A stretch of 64,000 nucleotides of DNA from contig NC_092336.1 of NCBI RefSeq assembly GCF_046630445.1, forward strand, positions 507,581,001-507,645,000, given 5' to 3'. Under the pieces are notes generated by a model. That model saw only the letters and a program-made list of their open reading frames with translations, did no database searches and was not told the DNA's origin. Source of the DNA: Rutidosis leptorrhynchoides (lineage: Eukaryota; Streptophyta; Magnoliopsida; Asterales; Asteraceae). Shown here in pieces: positions 1-11,045 of the stretch. The stretch's first letter is position 1, and every line of letters begins with the position of its first letter. The translations under genes and the position numbers were made by a program.

Positions 1-449
1 CCTTCCCACACTTAAGATCTTGCAATGCCCTCATTTGCAAGAAATCAGTAATAATTTAAATTATTGAGGGTGATTAGCGTAGAAAAATGATTAAATTTTA
101 CCAAAGTTTCCAAACATATTGTTGTTTGTGTTGAATAATAAATTGTGCACATCATTTGTTCATTCCGTCTTGTTGTTATTTCACATATATTTTGCATCTT
201 GTCGTCAAAATTAGTTGCTTTTGCTGAACTTAATGCCAGTCTTTGAAAATGCGTTGTTTTACCCTGTTGTGTACATAAGATAAACTGCAAACATATATAC
301 ATATTTTTGAAGTTTGGTATATTACCCCACATTCAAAAATTATTAAAATCTAATAATAAAAGTTAGAAAAATATAAAAACTATTACAATATCAACATAAG
401 TGCTAAATGTAGTAACATTACAAAAATAAAATAAATAAAACTAAATAAA
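1..449. other. 3' noncoding part of element A
   Basis: AT-rich sequence after the env-position ORF. Positions 1-16 read on the minus strand as a purine-rich tract (CTTAAGTGTGGGAAGG), a candidate polypurine tract; if so the 3' LTR should begin just left of the window. I see no gene here. Confidence 0.4.
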
Positions 450-1838
450 CTAGGGTTGATACTGATACCAGTAGGGGTTCCATGCATAACCGTATGTGTT
501 ATAAATTGCTTCAGCTGGGTTATAAGTAGGATACGGTGGTTGAATTTCTATAGACCAGGGAGGAAATACGGGCTGTGGAGTAGGAATATAGTTTCTACCT
601 ATATGTTGGCAATGAGCTATGATGTGGTTTTGATGAACTTGCCAATCTTCAAATGCTCGATGTCTAGCATTTTCATATTCTTGTGAAGCTATAAACCTTT
701 GCATTTCTGTCATTTCATTTCCCCCTCCCACATTACCTGGCTGTTGATTTCTTTCAACCTGTGGATGTCTTCCATTATATTGTACTGCGGCATTATTTCG
801 CCTCTTCAAAACCTTAGCACCATGATATACATTTAAACCAATTGTATCGTGGGGTTCTGGTTCTTCGATTAATAATCCCCCCCGACTTATATCCACATCG
901 AGATACTCAGCAATTAATGTAATAAATATACCACCTCCTATTATACTGTGCGGTCTCATCCCCCTAACCATAGCCGATAAATAATAACCCACACAATAAG
1001 GTATACTTACAGCACTTTGTGGGTCTCGAATACACATGTGGTAAAATAAATCTTGCTCATTTACCTTTTCCTTATTTTTACCTCGCTGTGTAATCGAGTT
1101 CGCTAGAAACCTGTGAATTACTCTTAACTCAGCTCTATCTATATCCAAATAAGAGTAATTTCCCCCTTTAAATCGGTGATGGCTAGTCATTTGACTCCAT
1201 ACACCATGCGTATCAAAATTTTCATCAATCTTCCTACCATTTAATATCAACCCTTGACAATCGGCAGATGCTAGCTCCTCAGGCGTATATATACGTAAGG
1301 CCTGAGCCATGTCTAGTAGAGACATGTGGCGCATCGAACCTCCTAACAAAAATCTAATAAAAGTTCGATCGGTTAAACTAGCTACCCGATCATTTATTTC
1401 TATACTACACAATAATTCTTCACACCATACTTTATATACAGGTCTACGCATATTGAATAATCGTACCCAATCGTTAAAAGTAGAATTACCATACCTCTGT
1501 GTAAGTAATTCTCTAATTGGCTCGGCCAATTGCACTACCTCTAATAGTTCCCATTCTATTACCCTTGGTACTTCAACAGCTTTAGAATGAAGAGTGTGCA
1601 AGCCCCTTTGGTATTTTGGATAATCTATCCAACGTCTGTCTAATCTCAAGTTCGGGTGCAAATCTTCCACGTGCATATCTGAAAATGTCATAACTGGATG
1701 AGGTATATCTTGTTTGTAATAGTTATCAATATCCTGTTGTTCCGAATTCTCTGGAGGAGCAATGCGAGCTTGGGATGAAGATTCACCCCTTTCAGTCGTT
1801 TTCCTTGAGTAATTCCTTGATAGCATCCTTCTCAACAT
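450..1838 (-). CDS. Athila-type extra ORF in the env position
   Basis: This is a long intact ORF of about 462 residues, downstream of pol. I chose the ATG at 1838 (start MLRRMLSRNY); the frame stays open up to 1991. The body has motifs I associate with the Athila ORF / putative plant transposon protein group: a stretch with WVRLFNMRRPVYK, FIRFLLGGSMRHMSL and AQALRIYTPEEL, followed by HRFLANSITQRG. The N-terminus is basic and serine-rich and the C-terminus is rich in Pro, Tyr and Gln. I see no signal peptide or convincing membrane span, so a true envelope role is not supported. Function is unknown; in Athila elements ORFs here are called env-like by position only. It is open while pol is broken, which may reflect chance or a recombinant history. 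Confidence 0.7.
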   Translation of the reverse strand: MLRRMLSRNYSRKTTERGESSSQARIAPPENSEQQDIDNYYKQDIPHPVMTFSDMHVEDLHPNLRLDRRWIDYPKYQRGLHTLHSKAVEVPRVIEWELLEVVQLAEPIRELLTQRYGNSTFNDWVRLFNMRRPVYKVWCEELLCSIEINDRVASLTDRTFIRFLLGGSMRHMSLLDMAQALRIYTPEELASADCQGLILNGRKIDENFDTHGVWSQMTSHHRFKGGNYSYLDIDRAELRVIHRFLANSITQRGKNKEKVNEQDLFYHMCIRDPQSAVSIPYCVGYYLSAMVRGMRPHSIIGGGIFITLIAEYLDVDISRGGLLIEEPEPHDTIGLNVYHGAKVLKRRNNAAVQYNGRHPQVERNQQPGNVGGGNEMTEMQRFIASQEYENARHRAFEDWQVHQNHIIAHCQHIGRNYIPTPQPVFPPWSIEIQPPYPTYNPAEAIYNTYGYAWNPYWYQYQP

Positions 1839-1980
1839 GATTTTGTGAAAGATTTGATGAAAAATGGCCAAAAATTGCGAATTTGGGAGGCTTTTTTCGG
1901 GTATTTTCGCAGTTATTTGTGTGTGGTGTTGGTAAAATGATCTGTTCTTGCGTTTTATTTTTTTCTGTATTTTACAAACT

Positions 1981-2025
1981 CCGCGAGTCACGGTGTTTAC
2001 CCATTACAAACTCCGCGAGTCGCGG
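1981..2025. promoter_or_regulatory. Tandem CG palindrome pair upstream of the env-position ORF
   Basis: Two copies of the 13-mer CCGCGAGTCGCGG (one with a single change) start at 1981 and 2013, exactly 32 bp apart. Each is a palindrome with one central base. They lie about 145 bp upstream of the chosen ATG of the env-position ORF. The same paired arrangement occurs next to the LTR TATA box and in the leader, so these may be promoter or protein-binding elements; this role is inferred. Confidence 0.5.
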
Positions 2026-2955
2026 TGTTTGTATTTTTTTTTTTTTATAAAAACCTTAACTTATAAAACAATTAATTAATTAAGCTTAAAATTTTGTTTC
2101 CCTTGTTATTTAGGACGAGGTCGTTTCAGAACGATGTCCTAGTCCGTCCCTCGACAAAATTTTAAAATTTGTCAATTTAAAGCGCGGTTTTAAAAGCAAA
2201 GATTTTTTTGGGTTTTTTTAATGTTTTTGGCATACTTTAATTCAATAAGATTAAAAATAATGATAATAAAAGTTCTCGTCCCTCCCTTGGGTAAAGCAAT
2301 TTCGGTTCAACGACCTAGTCTTCAACTTACGACGAATTTTTAAAAATCATATTTTTAACTTAGCAAAATAAAGTAAATTTTTGTTTTTAAATTCACACCA
2401 AACTTAAATTTAAAATGCATAAAATTAAAAATTCATATTATTAAAATTAAAAAATTCACACCAAACTTATATTATATATTTTTTACATACAAACTTAAAA
2501 ATATCAATTTTTCAAATATTTACAATTTTAAATATATTAATTTAAAAAGTTTACAATATTATTTTAATATTAATTTTAAAAACAAAGTAAAAATAAAATT
2601 AAAAATCTTTTTGGCTTTTATCCCACTTTAATCAATCAAATATTATCAAAAATATACACCCCTCTTTTCGGTAAAGTAATTTCGGTTCCATGACCTAATT
2701 TAACTCATGACAAATTTTTGAAATATTTTGAGTTGATTGATTAAAGATATTTATACCTTAAGAATAAACGGTAAATTTCGCAGTGATGTAATAAATTTTT
2801 GTATGATATTAATAATTTCGGTCGCAAGACCTAATTTTATTGAATACCAATTTAATACTTTATAGCGAACAAATTAGCGTTTATTATCAAAAGGTTAAAA
2901 ATAAAAATAAAAATAAAAATGAAAACTGTACAAACTTACCTGTGAAATAGATTTC
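2026..2955. other. AT-rich noncoding spacer of element A
   Basis: This stretch between the small ORF and the env-position ORF has no supported gene. It contains three degenerate copies of a segment around 'ggtaaagcaatttcggttc' followed by 'gacctag/gacctaa' (near 2290, 2670 and 2815), so it looks like a diverged tandem duplication. Confidence 0.4.
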
Positions 2956-3372
2956 TTAGTGATATGCTCTAGCCCACTCATAAGATAGTCGGACTAATTG
3001 GTTTTCCATGGCTACATAGGCGTAACCTCGAGCATTTAATGTTTTTTCTTCTAAACATATAAACGGTCCGTCTCTGCATAAAGTAACAAATTCGGTATTT
3101 GAATAGGTTTGATTATTTGAACATTTACCTTCGTGTGACCATTTTCCGCATTTGTGACATTTTTCAAGGTGTCGTGCTCTTCTTTTCACTGCGGATTTTG
3201 ATTTTCCTTTACCAAATTGTAACTTATTATTTTCGCATCTGGATTCTTTTCTTACTCCGTCCAATTTTTCTCTGATTACTGATACCAGTTCACTCGGAAG
3301 TGTGTCATCATTACGTTTAGTAATCAAAGCGTGTAGCATTAGACCATGATTTAGTTCACAGGAAGTCTTCAT
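2956..3372 (-). CDS. Small accessory ORF with zinc-knuckle-like motif
   Basis: A 138-residue ORF lies between pol and the env-position ORF. Near residue 73 it has CHKCGKWSHEGKC, a C-X2-C-X4-H-X3-C pattern one residue shorter than the classical retroviral knuckle. This directly follows a basic stretch (KSAVKRRARH) that could serve in nuclear entry or nucleic-acid binding. I do not recognise the rest. It has its own ATG and no internal stops, in an element whose pol is damaged. Extra ORFs after pol are known in plant Ty3 elements, but I cannot name a family for this one. A nucleic-acid-binding accessory role is inference from the motif and charge. Confidence 0.5.
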   Translation of the reverse strand: MKTSCELNHGLMLHALITKRNDDTLPSELVSVIREKLDGVRKESRCENNKLQFGKGKSKSAVKRRARHLEKCHKCGKWSHEGKCSNNQTYSNTEFVTLCRDGPFICLEEKTLNARGYAYVAMENQLVRLSYEWARAYH

Positions 3373-3535
3373 TTCGTAAAAACCTAAAAAAAAATAAAAA
3401 TTCAGAATGGGGGGAGAAGACTAGTTCTTTAGGGTCTGTTAGGGAAAGACCATTCGGGTTCCATTTTCGAGAACTACACGAAAACAGAAAATCTAACTCT
3501 AACAGAAATACATATTATCCTTAAAATACTTGATT

Positions 3536-3550
3536 CTCCCCACACTTAGT
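3536..3550 (-). promoter_or_regulatory. Internal polypurine-like tract after pol
   Basis: On the minus strand this reads AAGTGTGGGGAGAATC, at the very end of pol. It resembles the tract at positions 1-16 (AAGTGTGGGAAGG), so element A has two similar purine tracts, one internal. It could be a second plus-strand priming site or the relic of an older 3' end. Confidence 0.35.
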
Positions 3551-6500
3551 TAGCTGTGGTATCGAAATTGTGATTAACTTCGTTGTCGACTTCCATCGGA
3601 CTATCTATGTAATGTTTAACTCTGTGACCATTAACTTTAAATTCAATCCCATTTGAATTTATTAATTCTATCATTCCGTATGGGAAAACTCTTTTGACTA
3701 TGAATGGTCCAGACCATCTTGATTTCAATTTTCCAGGAAATAGCGTGAATCGTGAATTGAAAAGAAGAACTTTGTCTCCTTCTTTAAATTCTTTTGAACT
3801 TCTGATTCTTTTATCATGCTATTTCTTCGTTCTTTCTTTATAGATTAACGAATTTTCGTATGCTTCATGTCTTAATTCTTCTAATTCGTTTAATTGACTT
3901 AACCGTAGACGTCCAGCTTCATGTAAATCAAGATTACATGTCTTCAAAGCCCAAAATGCTTTGTGTTCAATTTCTACTGGAAGATGACATGCTTTTCCAT
4001 AAACGAGTCTAAAAGGTGTGGTTCCAATTGGAGTTTTGTAGGCTGTTCTAAAAGCCCAGAGTGCATCCTCCAATTTAATGGACCATTCCTTTGGATTTGA
4101 TCCTACGGTTTTCTCTAGAATACGTTTTAAAGTTCGGTTGGTATTTTCAACTTGTCCACTTGTTTGTGGATGATATGCGATGGAGATTTTATGAGTTACT
4201 CCATATCTTTTAAGAACTTTCTCAAGTTGATTATTACAAAAATGAGTTCCCTGATCACTTATTAAACCTTTCGGTGTTCCAAACCTTGCAAAAAGACGTT
4301 TTAAAAAGTTGACTACAACTCGTGCATCGTTAGTTGGGAGAGCTTGTGCTTCCGCCCATTTAGATACATAATCAATGGCTACGAGAATATATAGATTATT
4401 ATGAGATTTTGGAAATGGACCCATAAAGTCAATACCCGAAACGTCAAATACTTCACATACTTGAATGACATTTTGTGGCATTTCATCACGTTGACTTATT
4501 TTTCCGGCCCTTTGACATGCATCACAGGATTTGCAAAGAAGGTGTGCGTCTTTGTAAATTGTAGGCCAATAGAATCCAGCATCATAAACTTTTTTTGCTG
4601 TTAGTTGTAGCCCATAATGCCCTCCTGTTGGTCCTGTGTGACAATGGTTTAAGATTTTACTAGCTTCATCTCCGAATATACATCGGCTTATTATTCCATC
4701 GGGACAACTTTTAAACAAATGTGGATCTTCCCAGAAATAGTGTTTTATATCACTGAAGAATTTCTTTCGTTTTTGGTACGATAATCCTTTTTCAAGGAAT
4801 CCACATACGAAGTAGTTTGCATAGTCTGCAAACCATGGAATTTCATTATGATCTATCTTCAATAGATATTCATCAGGAAAGTTGTCTTGTATGGCCGATT
4901 CATTTAGAACTTCTAATTCAGGATTTTCAAGACGAGAAAGATGATCAGCGGCGAGATTTTCTGCTCCTCTTTTATCTCGGATTTCAATATCGAACTCTTG
5001 TAAGAGTAAGATCCAACGGATTAATCTTGGTTTAGCATCTTGTTTCGAAAATAAGTATCTAAGAGCAGAATGGTCGGTATAGACCACCGTTTTAGCTAGA
5101 ACGAGATATGATCGAAATTTGTCAAAAGCAAAGACAATAGCAAGGAGTTCTTTTTCAGTAGCTGTGTAATATGTTTGTGCTCCTTGTAACGTCTTACTAA
5201 CATAATATATAGGTTGAAATCGTTTTTCAATCCTTTGTCCTAAAACGGCTCCCATTGCAAAATCACTTGCATCGCACATAAGTTCAAACGGTAGATTCCA
5301 ATTTGGTGTTATCATGATCGGCGCATTAGTGAGTTTCTCTTTAAGAATATTAAAAGATTTGACATATTCATCTAAAAAGATGAATGGAGCATCCTTTTCT
5401 AGGAGTTTATTCATAGGAGTGGCAATTTTAGAAAAATCTTTTATGAAACGTCGGTAAAAACCGGCATGCCCTAGAAAACTCCTAACTCCTCTAACATTGG
5501 TGGGATGTGGAAGTTTAACAATTACATCTACTTTAGCTCTATCCACTTCAATTCCTTCCTTTGAAATTTTATGACCAAGAACGATGCCTTCTTTAACCAT
5601 GAAATGGCATTTCTCCCAATTAAGAACTAGATTTGATTGTTCGCATCTAATAAGCATTCGTTCAAGATTAACTAAACATGTTTCAAATGTATCACCGAAG
5701 ACTGAAAAGTCATCCATGAAAACTTCCATGCATTCTTCTATCATGTCATGAAAAATCGCCATCATGCACCTTTGAAAGGTTGCAGGGGCGTTGCAAAGTC
5801 CAAATGGCATGCGTTTGTAAGCAAAAGTACCATAAGGGCACGTGAACGTGGTTTTCTCTTGGTCTTCGGGTGCTATTGGAATTTAAAAATATCCAGAAAA
5901 TCCATCAAGAAAACAATAGTAACTATTTCAGGCTAATCTTTCCAACATTTGATCAATGAAAGGTAAGGGAAAGTGATCTTTTCTGGTGGCGTCATTTAAT
6001 TTTCTATAATCAATACATACACGCCATCCTGTTACAGTCCTAGTCGGAATAAGCTCATTTTTCTCATTTGTAATGACAGTCATGCCACCCTTCTTACACG
6101 CATTGAACTGGGCTTACCCATGGACTATCAGAAATTGGATAAATTAAACATGCATCAAGCAGTTTAATAATTTCTTTCTTAACTACATCTTGCATATTAG
6201 GATTTAGTCTTCGTTGACGTTGCACATGCGTTTTATGACCTTCTTCCATAAGGATTTTATGTGTGCAATACGAAGGACTTATTCCTTTAATATCATGAAT
6301 CTTCCATGCAATGGCTGGTTTATGAGCTTTCAACACAGAAATGAGTTGAGATTTTTCATTTTTAGTAAGAGAAGACGATATTATTACAGGTAATTCAGAT
6401 TCACCATGTAAATAAGCGTATTCCAAATGGTTTGGAAGTGGCTTTAACTCTAATGTCGAAGGTTCTTCTATCGATGATTTATATCGATATCTGTCTTCTT

Positions 6501-7572
6501 CTTTTAGCATTTGAATTTCTTCTGTTGTTGGTTCATATCCATTAGCCATTAGTGTAGCTAACATTTCAGTTTCATCAATTGGTTCAGTTCCTTCTCCTAA
6601 AGAACATTCTCCTGTTCCTTGTAATTCTAGAAATTCTTCTAACAATTCTGCATGTGAATCTATAGTTTGAATATAATAACATGTATCATCTGCAGATTGT
6701 GGTTGTTGCATTGCTCTATCAACTGAAAAGGTAACACTCTCGTCCTCTATACTTAGGGTCAGTTTCTTACCAAACACGTCTATCATTGCTTTAGCCGTGT
6801 TTAAGAATGGTCTTCCTAATATGAGAGGAACTTGAGAATCTTCTTCCATGTCCAGAACAACAAAATCTACTGGAAATACTAAAGTACCAACTTTAACTAG
6901 CATGTTTTCCATTATCCCTCTAGGATATTTTACTAATCGATCGGCTAGTTGTATGCTTATTCGTGTTGGTTTTAATTCTCCAAGGTCTAGTTTAGTGTAT
7001 AGTGAATACGGCATTAAATTTATACTAGCACCTAAGTCTGCCAATGCTTCTATTGAACTAAGACTACCCAGAAAACATGGAATTGTGAAACTTCCTGGAT
7101 CTGATAGTTTTTCTGGTATCTTATTCAACAGCACTGCTGAACAATTTGCATTCATAGTAACAGCCGAGAGTTCTTCCATTTTCTTTCTATTTGAGATTAG
7201 ATCTTTCAAGAATTTAGCATATCTAGGCATTCCTGAAATCACATCAATGAAAGTAAGATTTACATTTATCTGTTTAAACATATCCAAGAATTTGGATTGC
7301 TCGGCTTCAAGTTTCTCTTTTTTCATTTTACTCGGGTAAGGAAGTGGTGGTTGGTATGGTTTAACATAAGGTTTAGCCTTAACTGTATTATCTTCATTAA
7401 CCTTTTCAACTACCGGTTCTTTTTCCTTATCTTGTTCAGGTTGTAGTTCTTGTGGAGTAGGAATAGCTTCATCAGAAATTACAGGTATTTCAGGTGGTTT
7501 AAGTGTTGTACCACTTCTCGTGGTAATGGATTTAGCTGTTTCATTCCGGGGGTTAGCATTTGTATCACTAGG
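3546..7572 (-). pseudogene. Element A pol: protease, reverse transcriptase, RNase H, integrase (broken)
   Basis: Domains in order on the minus strand: retropepsin-like protease with ADLGAS then NLMPYSLY (about 7.0 kb); RT with WVSPVQ at about 6.1 kb, [12 protein letters not shown] at 5.8 kb and the catalytic FMDD at about 5.71 kb; RNase H with [24 protein letters not shown] and [10 protein letters not shown]; integrase with an HHCC-type finger, DDE residues in IDFMGPF, SDQGTHF and GQVENTNR; and a C-terminal GPF/Y-type region (KSRWSGPFIVKRVFPYG) ending at 3546. Visible lesions are a 2-nt deletion-type frameshift at about 6094-6097 and in-frame stops at 5928-5930 (TGA), 5883-5885 (TAA) and 3819-3821 (TAG). 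Between lesions the frame is well kept, so decay is recent. Pol is in the same frame as gag, separated only by the stop at 7573-7575. Confidence 0.93.
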
Positions 7573-9144
7573 TTAACTTCCCGGTTTTCTTTCACCTATT
7601 AACCTTGCTAGGTTACTTACGTCTTGTTCCAGATTTTGAATAGAAGTTTGTTGATTTCTAAATGCTTGAGCATTTTGTTCATTGGTTTGTTTCTGAGATG
7701 TGAAAAACTGCGTTTGAGTTTCAACTAGCTTCGTCATCATATCTTCTAAATTTGGCTTTTTATCATCGGGTTGTGGTGGTTTGTTTTGAAAATTAGGTCT
7801 TTGTTGGTTGTAAGTATTGTTGGATACTTGTTGATTACTAGGACCTTGTTGGTTGTTGTATGGAACATTTCGATTATAATTCTGGTTTTGATTGTAAATT
7901 GGTCTTGGCGTTTGATAATTATTCTGATAATTATTTCCAGGCCTTTGGTTTATGTATGAAACATGCTCTCTTTGTTCCATTATTAGTTCAATACTGAGAC
8001 AATCTTTTATCAAATGTGGTCCTCCACACTGCTCACAACTAATTCGTATTGAGTGTATATCCTTAGTCATCTTTTCCATTCGTCTCTCGACAGCATCTAT
8101 CTTTGCGGAAATGGAATATAAGTCATGGATAGAATCGGCTCTAGCTGCTTTAGATGATCTAACTATATCTTTTTTTTGGTGCCACTCATGTGAGTGAGAA
8201 GCAGTGTTATCAATAATTTTATAAGCATCAGTTTCGGTTTTCTTCATAATAGAACCACCAGCTGCTATATCGATGTCTTTTCTTGTAGTGATGTCGCATC
8301 CTTGGTAGAATATTTGTACTATTTGACAAGTGTCTAAACCATGTTGCGGACATCCTCTTAATAACTTTCCAAATCTTGTCCATGCCTCATATAGAGTTTC
8401 ATTTGGTTTCTGTGTGAACGTAACAATTTCTCCTTGAAGTCTCACGGCTTTAGATGCCGGAAAGAATTGTTTAAGAAATTTTTCAACTAAAACGTCCCAT
8501 GTATCGATCGCCCCTTCAGGTAACGATTCCAACCAATCTTTGGCTTCTCCCTTTAAAGTCCAGGGAAATAACATGAGATATATATGTTCATCTTCTACTT
8601 CTCTTATTTTAAATAAAGTACATATCCTATTAAAGGTACGAAGATGTTCATTTGGATCTTCCTTCGGCGCACCACTAAATTGGCATTGATTAGTCACCAT
8701 ATGTAGAATTTGTCCTTTGATTTCATAATCTGGCGCATTAATGTCTGGATGAGTAATTGCGTGACCTTGGCCAGTGCGTTTAGCTCTCATTCGGTCTTCC
8801 ATACTTAAAGGTTCCAGATTCTCCATAATTGAATTTGTTGAATCTGAATCACTAGAGGATTCTGATTTAATAGTTCGTTCCTCAACAATCTCTGTTTGAA
8901 TGATTGGTGGTTCCGGAGGAAAAATTAATGGTTCAGGATCTATGAATCGTCCCTGAATATTCTCCGGATTCTCAATTGTGAGATCGGGTTCAAAAAATGG
9001 ATTATCGGAAATTTGAATTGGAGTACTTGGTCGACTGGATGACGATTCTAAAGAAAAATCAACGGCGACAATATTAGCTAGATGTCTTGATCTGGTTACA
9101 GGTGGTGAACGTACAAAAGGTGGTGAACGTCTTGCTCGGTGCAT
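7573..9144 (-). CDS. Element A gag
   Basis: An intact 523-residue Gag. The N-terminal third is Ser/Pro/Glu-rich. The central region has the retrotransposon gag signature, with WLESLPEGAIDTW and FLKQFFPASKA around residues 205-230. A knuckle-like CEQCGGPHLIKDC (C-X2-C-X3-H-X4-C) follows near residue 370. The tail is Asn/Gln-rich and disordered. Gag forms the particle and binds element RNA. It ends in a TAA at 7573-7575, after which the same frame is open at once into pol. Athila elements usually have a gag-pol fusion, so this stop is probably a one-base nonsense change, although regulated readthrough cannot be excluded by eye. Confidence 0.9.
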   Translation of the reverse strand: MHRARRSPPFVRSPPVTRSRHLANIVAVDFSLESSSSRPSTPIQISDNPFFEPDLTIENPENIQGRFIDPEPLIFPPEPPIIQTEIVEERTIKSESSSDSDSTNSIMENLEPLSMEDRMRAKRTGQGHAITHPDINAPDYEIKGQILHMVTNQCQFSGAPKEDPNEHLRTFNRICTLFKIREVEDEHIYLMLFPWTLKGEAKDWLESLPEGAIDTWDVLVEKFLKQFFPASKAVRLQGEIVTFTQKPNETLYEAWTRFGKLLRGCPQHGLDTCQIVQIFYQGCDITTRKDIDIAAGGSIMKKTETDAYKIIDNTASHSHEWHQKKDIVRSSKAARADSIHDLYSISAKIDAVERRMEKMTKDIHSIRISCEQCGGPHLIKDCLSIELIMEQREHVSYINQRPGNNYQNNYQTPRPIYNQNQNYNRNVPYNNQQGPSNQQVSNNTYNQQRPNFQNKPPQPDDKKPNLEDMMTKLVETQTQFFTSQKQTNEQNAQAFRNQQTSIQNLEQDVSNLARLIGERKPGS

Positions 9145-10464
9145 TCACTGAATATCCTATTAGTTTTTAAAAGGAAAGAAAAATTATATAAGTTATCCAA
9201 TTAATAGACTTTTCTGATTTTGCCCACGTTTCGAATAGCCAAAAGATACAGCAGAGGGGCAGGATTCGTTTGGTCTCAATATAATTGAGTACTATTTGGC
9301 TCCAATAACCCGGTCTACGTACAAATCCAACTATTACTACGAACCAGAAAATTTTGATGTCTATCAATTTAATCACTTAAAATAAATTTTCGTAATTTTA
9401 AGAAATTTAGAGAAGAAATAGAATAAAAATCTATGTCCTAAAACTAGAAAGTCAAGAAATAAGAAAGAAAAAGAGCACGTCGAAAAAGGTCGAAAAAGAA
9501 AAGGGTTGAAAAAAAAAAAGGCGTCGAAAAATAAGAAAGAAAAAGAGTGACTTATAAAACTTTAAAACACTCGACTAACCCAACCTTATTATTATCACTA
9601 ACTTAAAATTAAAATTGCAAATTGAGATTACTAATTGGAGTGATAATTGATACATAGGTAAAAGGCGTCGAAAAATTCTAAAGCACCTAAATCTTAGTCT
9701 AAAGAAAAAGCACTTAAGGGATTTTACGGCAAAACCTAAAAATCTAGAAGTAAAAATAACTATGGCAAAAACTATATTTAAAACTAAATACGAGCGAAAA
9801 ATACAAAAAATTACGCTAAAACAATTAAAAAGGGACAAAATATAAAAATATACTAAAAGTTGTGAAAATTACAATTTTTATAAAAATATTATTTTTATAT
9901 TATTTATTTTATAAAACTGTTAATTTTAAAATTTAATTAAACTAATTAAACTAAATATATAAAATAATTAAAACTAAACTAAATTAACAAATTAAAAATT
10001 AAAAACCTAATTAGGGTTTTTAATTTAATTATAATAAATTATACCCCGTAATTAATGCTGATTAGGGTTGCTGGACACGCGTGTCAGGGTGGCTCCGCGA
10101 GTCGCGGTGCCACGTACCAGAAAAATTCGCGAGTCGCGGGGTTTGAAAATTCAAATGAGGTGCAGGTATAAATTCGATAGTTTCAGTTTTTTTTTTCTTT
10201 TCTATTTTTAATTAAATTAAAATATTTATATAAATTAAATAAAAGTTATATTTTAAAAACTAAAATAGAAATAAAATACTTTATAATTTTAAAAATCTTA
10301 AAAATAAATTTATATATTTATTTTTTATTCGGTTTTTAATTTTTTATATATATTTTTTTTAATATTTAAAAAGTACATATTTTACAAAAACTAATTAAAA
10401 CTTAATAAATTTTTTTTTTTTTTATATTTAGCGTTGCGCTTCCGGCTTTTAAGCTAGATTTTGT
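9145..10464. other. Element A leader between primer site and gag
   Basis: A 1.3 kb untranslated leader. On the plus strand it has purine-rich low-complexity sequence at about 9470-9560, with repeated GTCGAAAAA-like units, and long AT-rich stretches at 9840-10060 and 10190-10430. The short ORFs in it show no recognisable domain and I do not call them genes. Confidence 0.6.
10095..10139. promoter_or_regulatory. CG palindrome pair in the leader of A
   Basis: CCGCGAGTCGCGG starts at 10095 and TCGCGAGTCGCGG at 10127, again exactly 32 bp apart. This matches the pairs at 1981/2013 and 11979/12011. The intervening sequences differ, so it is the motif and its spacing that recur. Confidence 0.5.
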
Positions 10465-10482
10465 TCCCCGGCAGCGGCGCCA
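10465..10482 (-). promoter_or_regulatory. Primer-binding site of A (tRNA-Asp type)
   Basis: The plus strand reads TCCCCGGCAGCGGCGCCA, which matches the 3' end of plant tRNA-Asp with one mismatch as I recall it. The minus strand is therefore the primer site, 10 bp inside the LTR edge at 10493. This sets the direction of element A and supports Athila. Confidence 0.85.
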
Positions 10483-10849
10483 AAAATATACTTGATGTTA
10501 TGCGAGGTGTATATGAAATAGCTTTATTTTTACAACTAAATACTATTAAATACGGTACAATTTTACACAAGATATTTATTTATTTATAGAATGGATATAC
10601 TTAAACCTTGCTACAACACTTATAAGCAGTGTACCTAATCGTACAGTAGTGTAGTTTTTAGAAAGTCTGGTTCGTTCCACAGGGAAAAATCTTTAAACAA
10701 AGCTTAACGCTATATTAGTTTTAATTTATAAAAATACAAATATATAAATAAGTAATATTATTATTATAAAGGGGGGTTTTTACCGTTTAATGACCGGTTT
10801 GTCGATTTTAAAACTTTAGTCGCAGTTAAAACCTAATGTAAAATATTAA

Positions 10850-11045
10850 ATAAATAAAAGACTTAATTTAAAGCGTAAAATAAATAACGATAATGAAATT
10901 GCAATAAATAAAAGTGTGATAAAATAAAATTGCGATAATTAAAAAGTACGATAATTAAAAGTGCAATTAAATACAATGACAATAAATAAAAGTACGATAA
11001 TTAGAAGTGCAATTAAATATAAAATAAAGGAAATTAAATATGAAA
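10850..11045. repeat. Degenerate AT-rich tandem repeat in LTR A
   Basis: Repeated units of the type 'aattgcgataattaaa', 'agtacgataattaaaa' and 'gtgcaattaaat' follow one another. The same kind of unit is present in the interior of element B at 18711-18850, although the two elements are otherwise unrelated. Confidence 0.6.

Noticed and set aside
450-1838. Reading the extra ORF of A as a true envelope glycoprotein
   Set aside because: No signal peptide, membrane span or cysteine pattern is visible; only the position suggests env.
9167-9376. Minus-strand 69-codon ORF in the leader of A
   Set aside because: No domain and no comparison available; it could be a regulatory uORF but nothing supports it.
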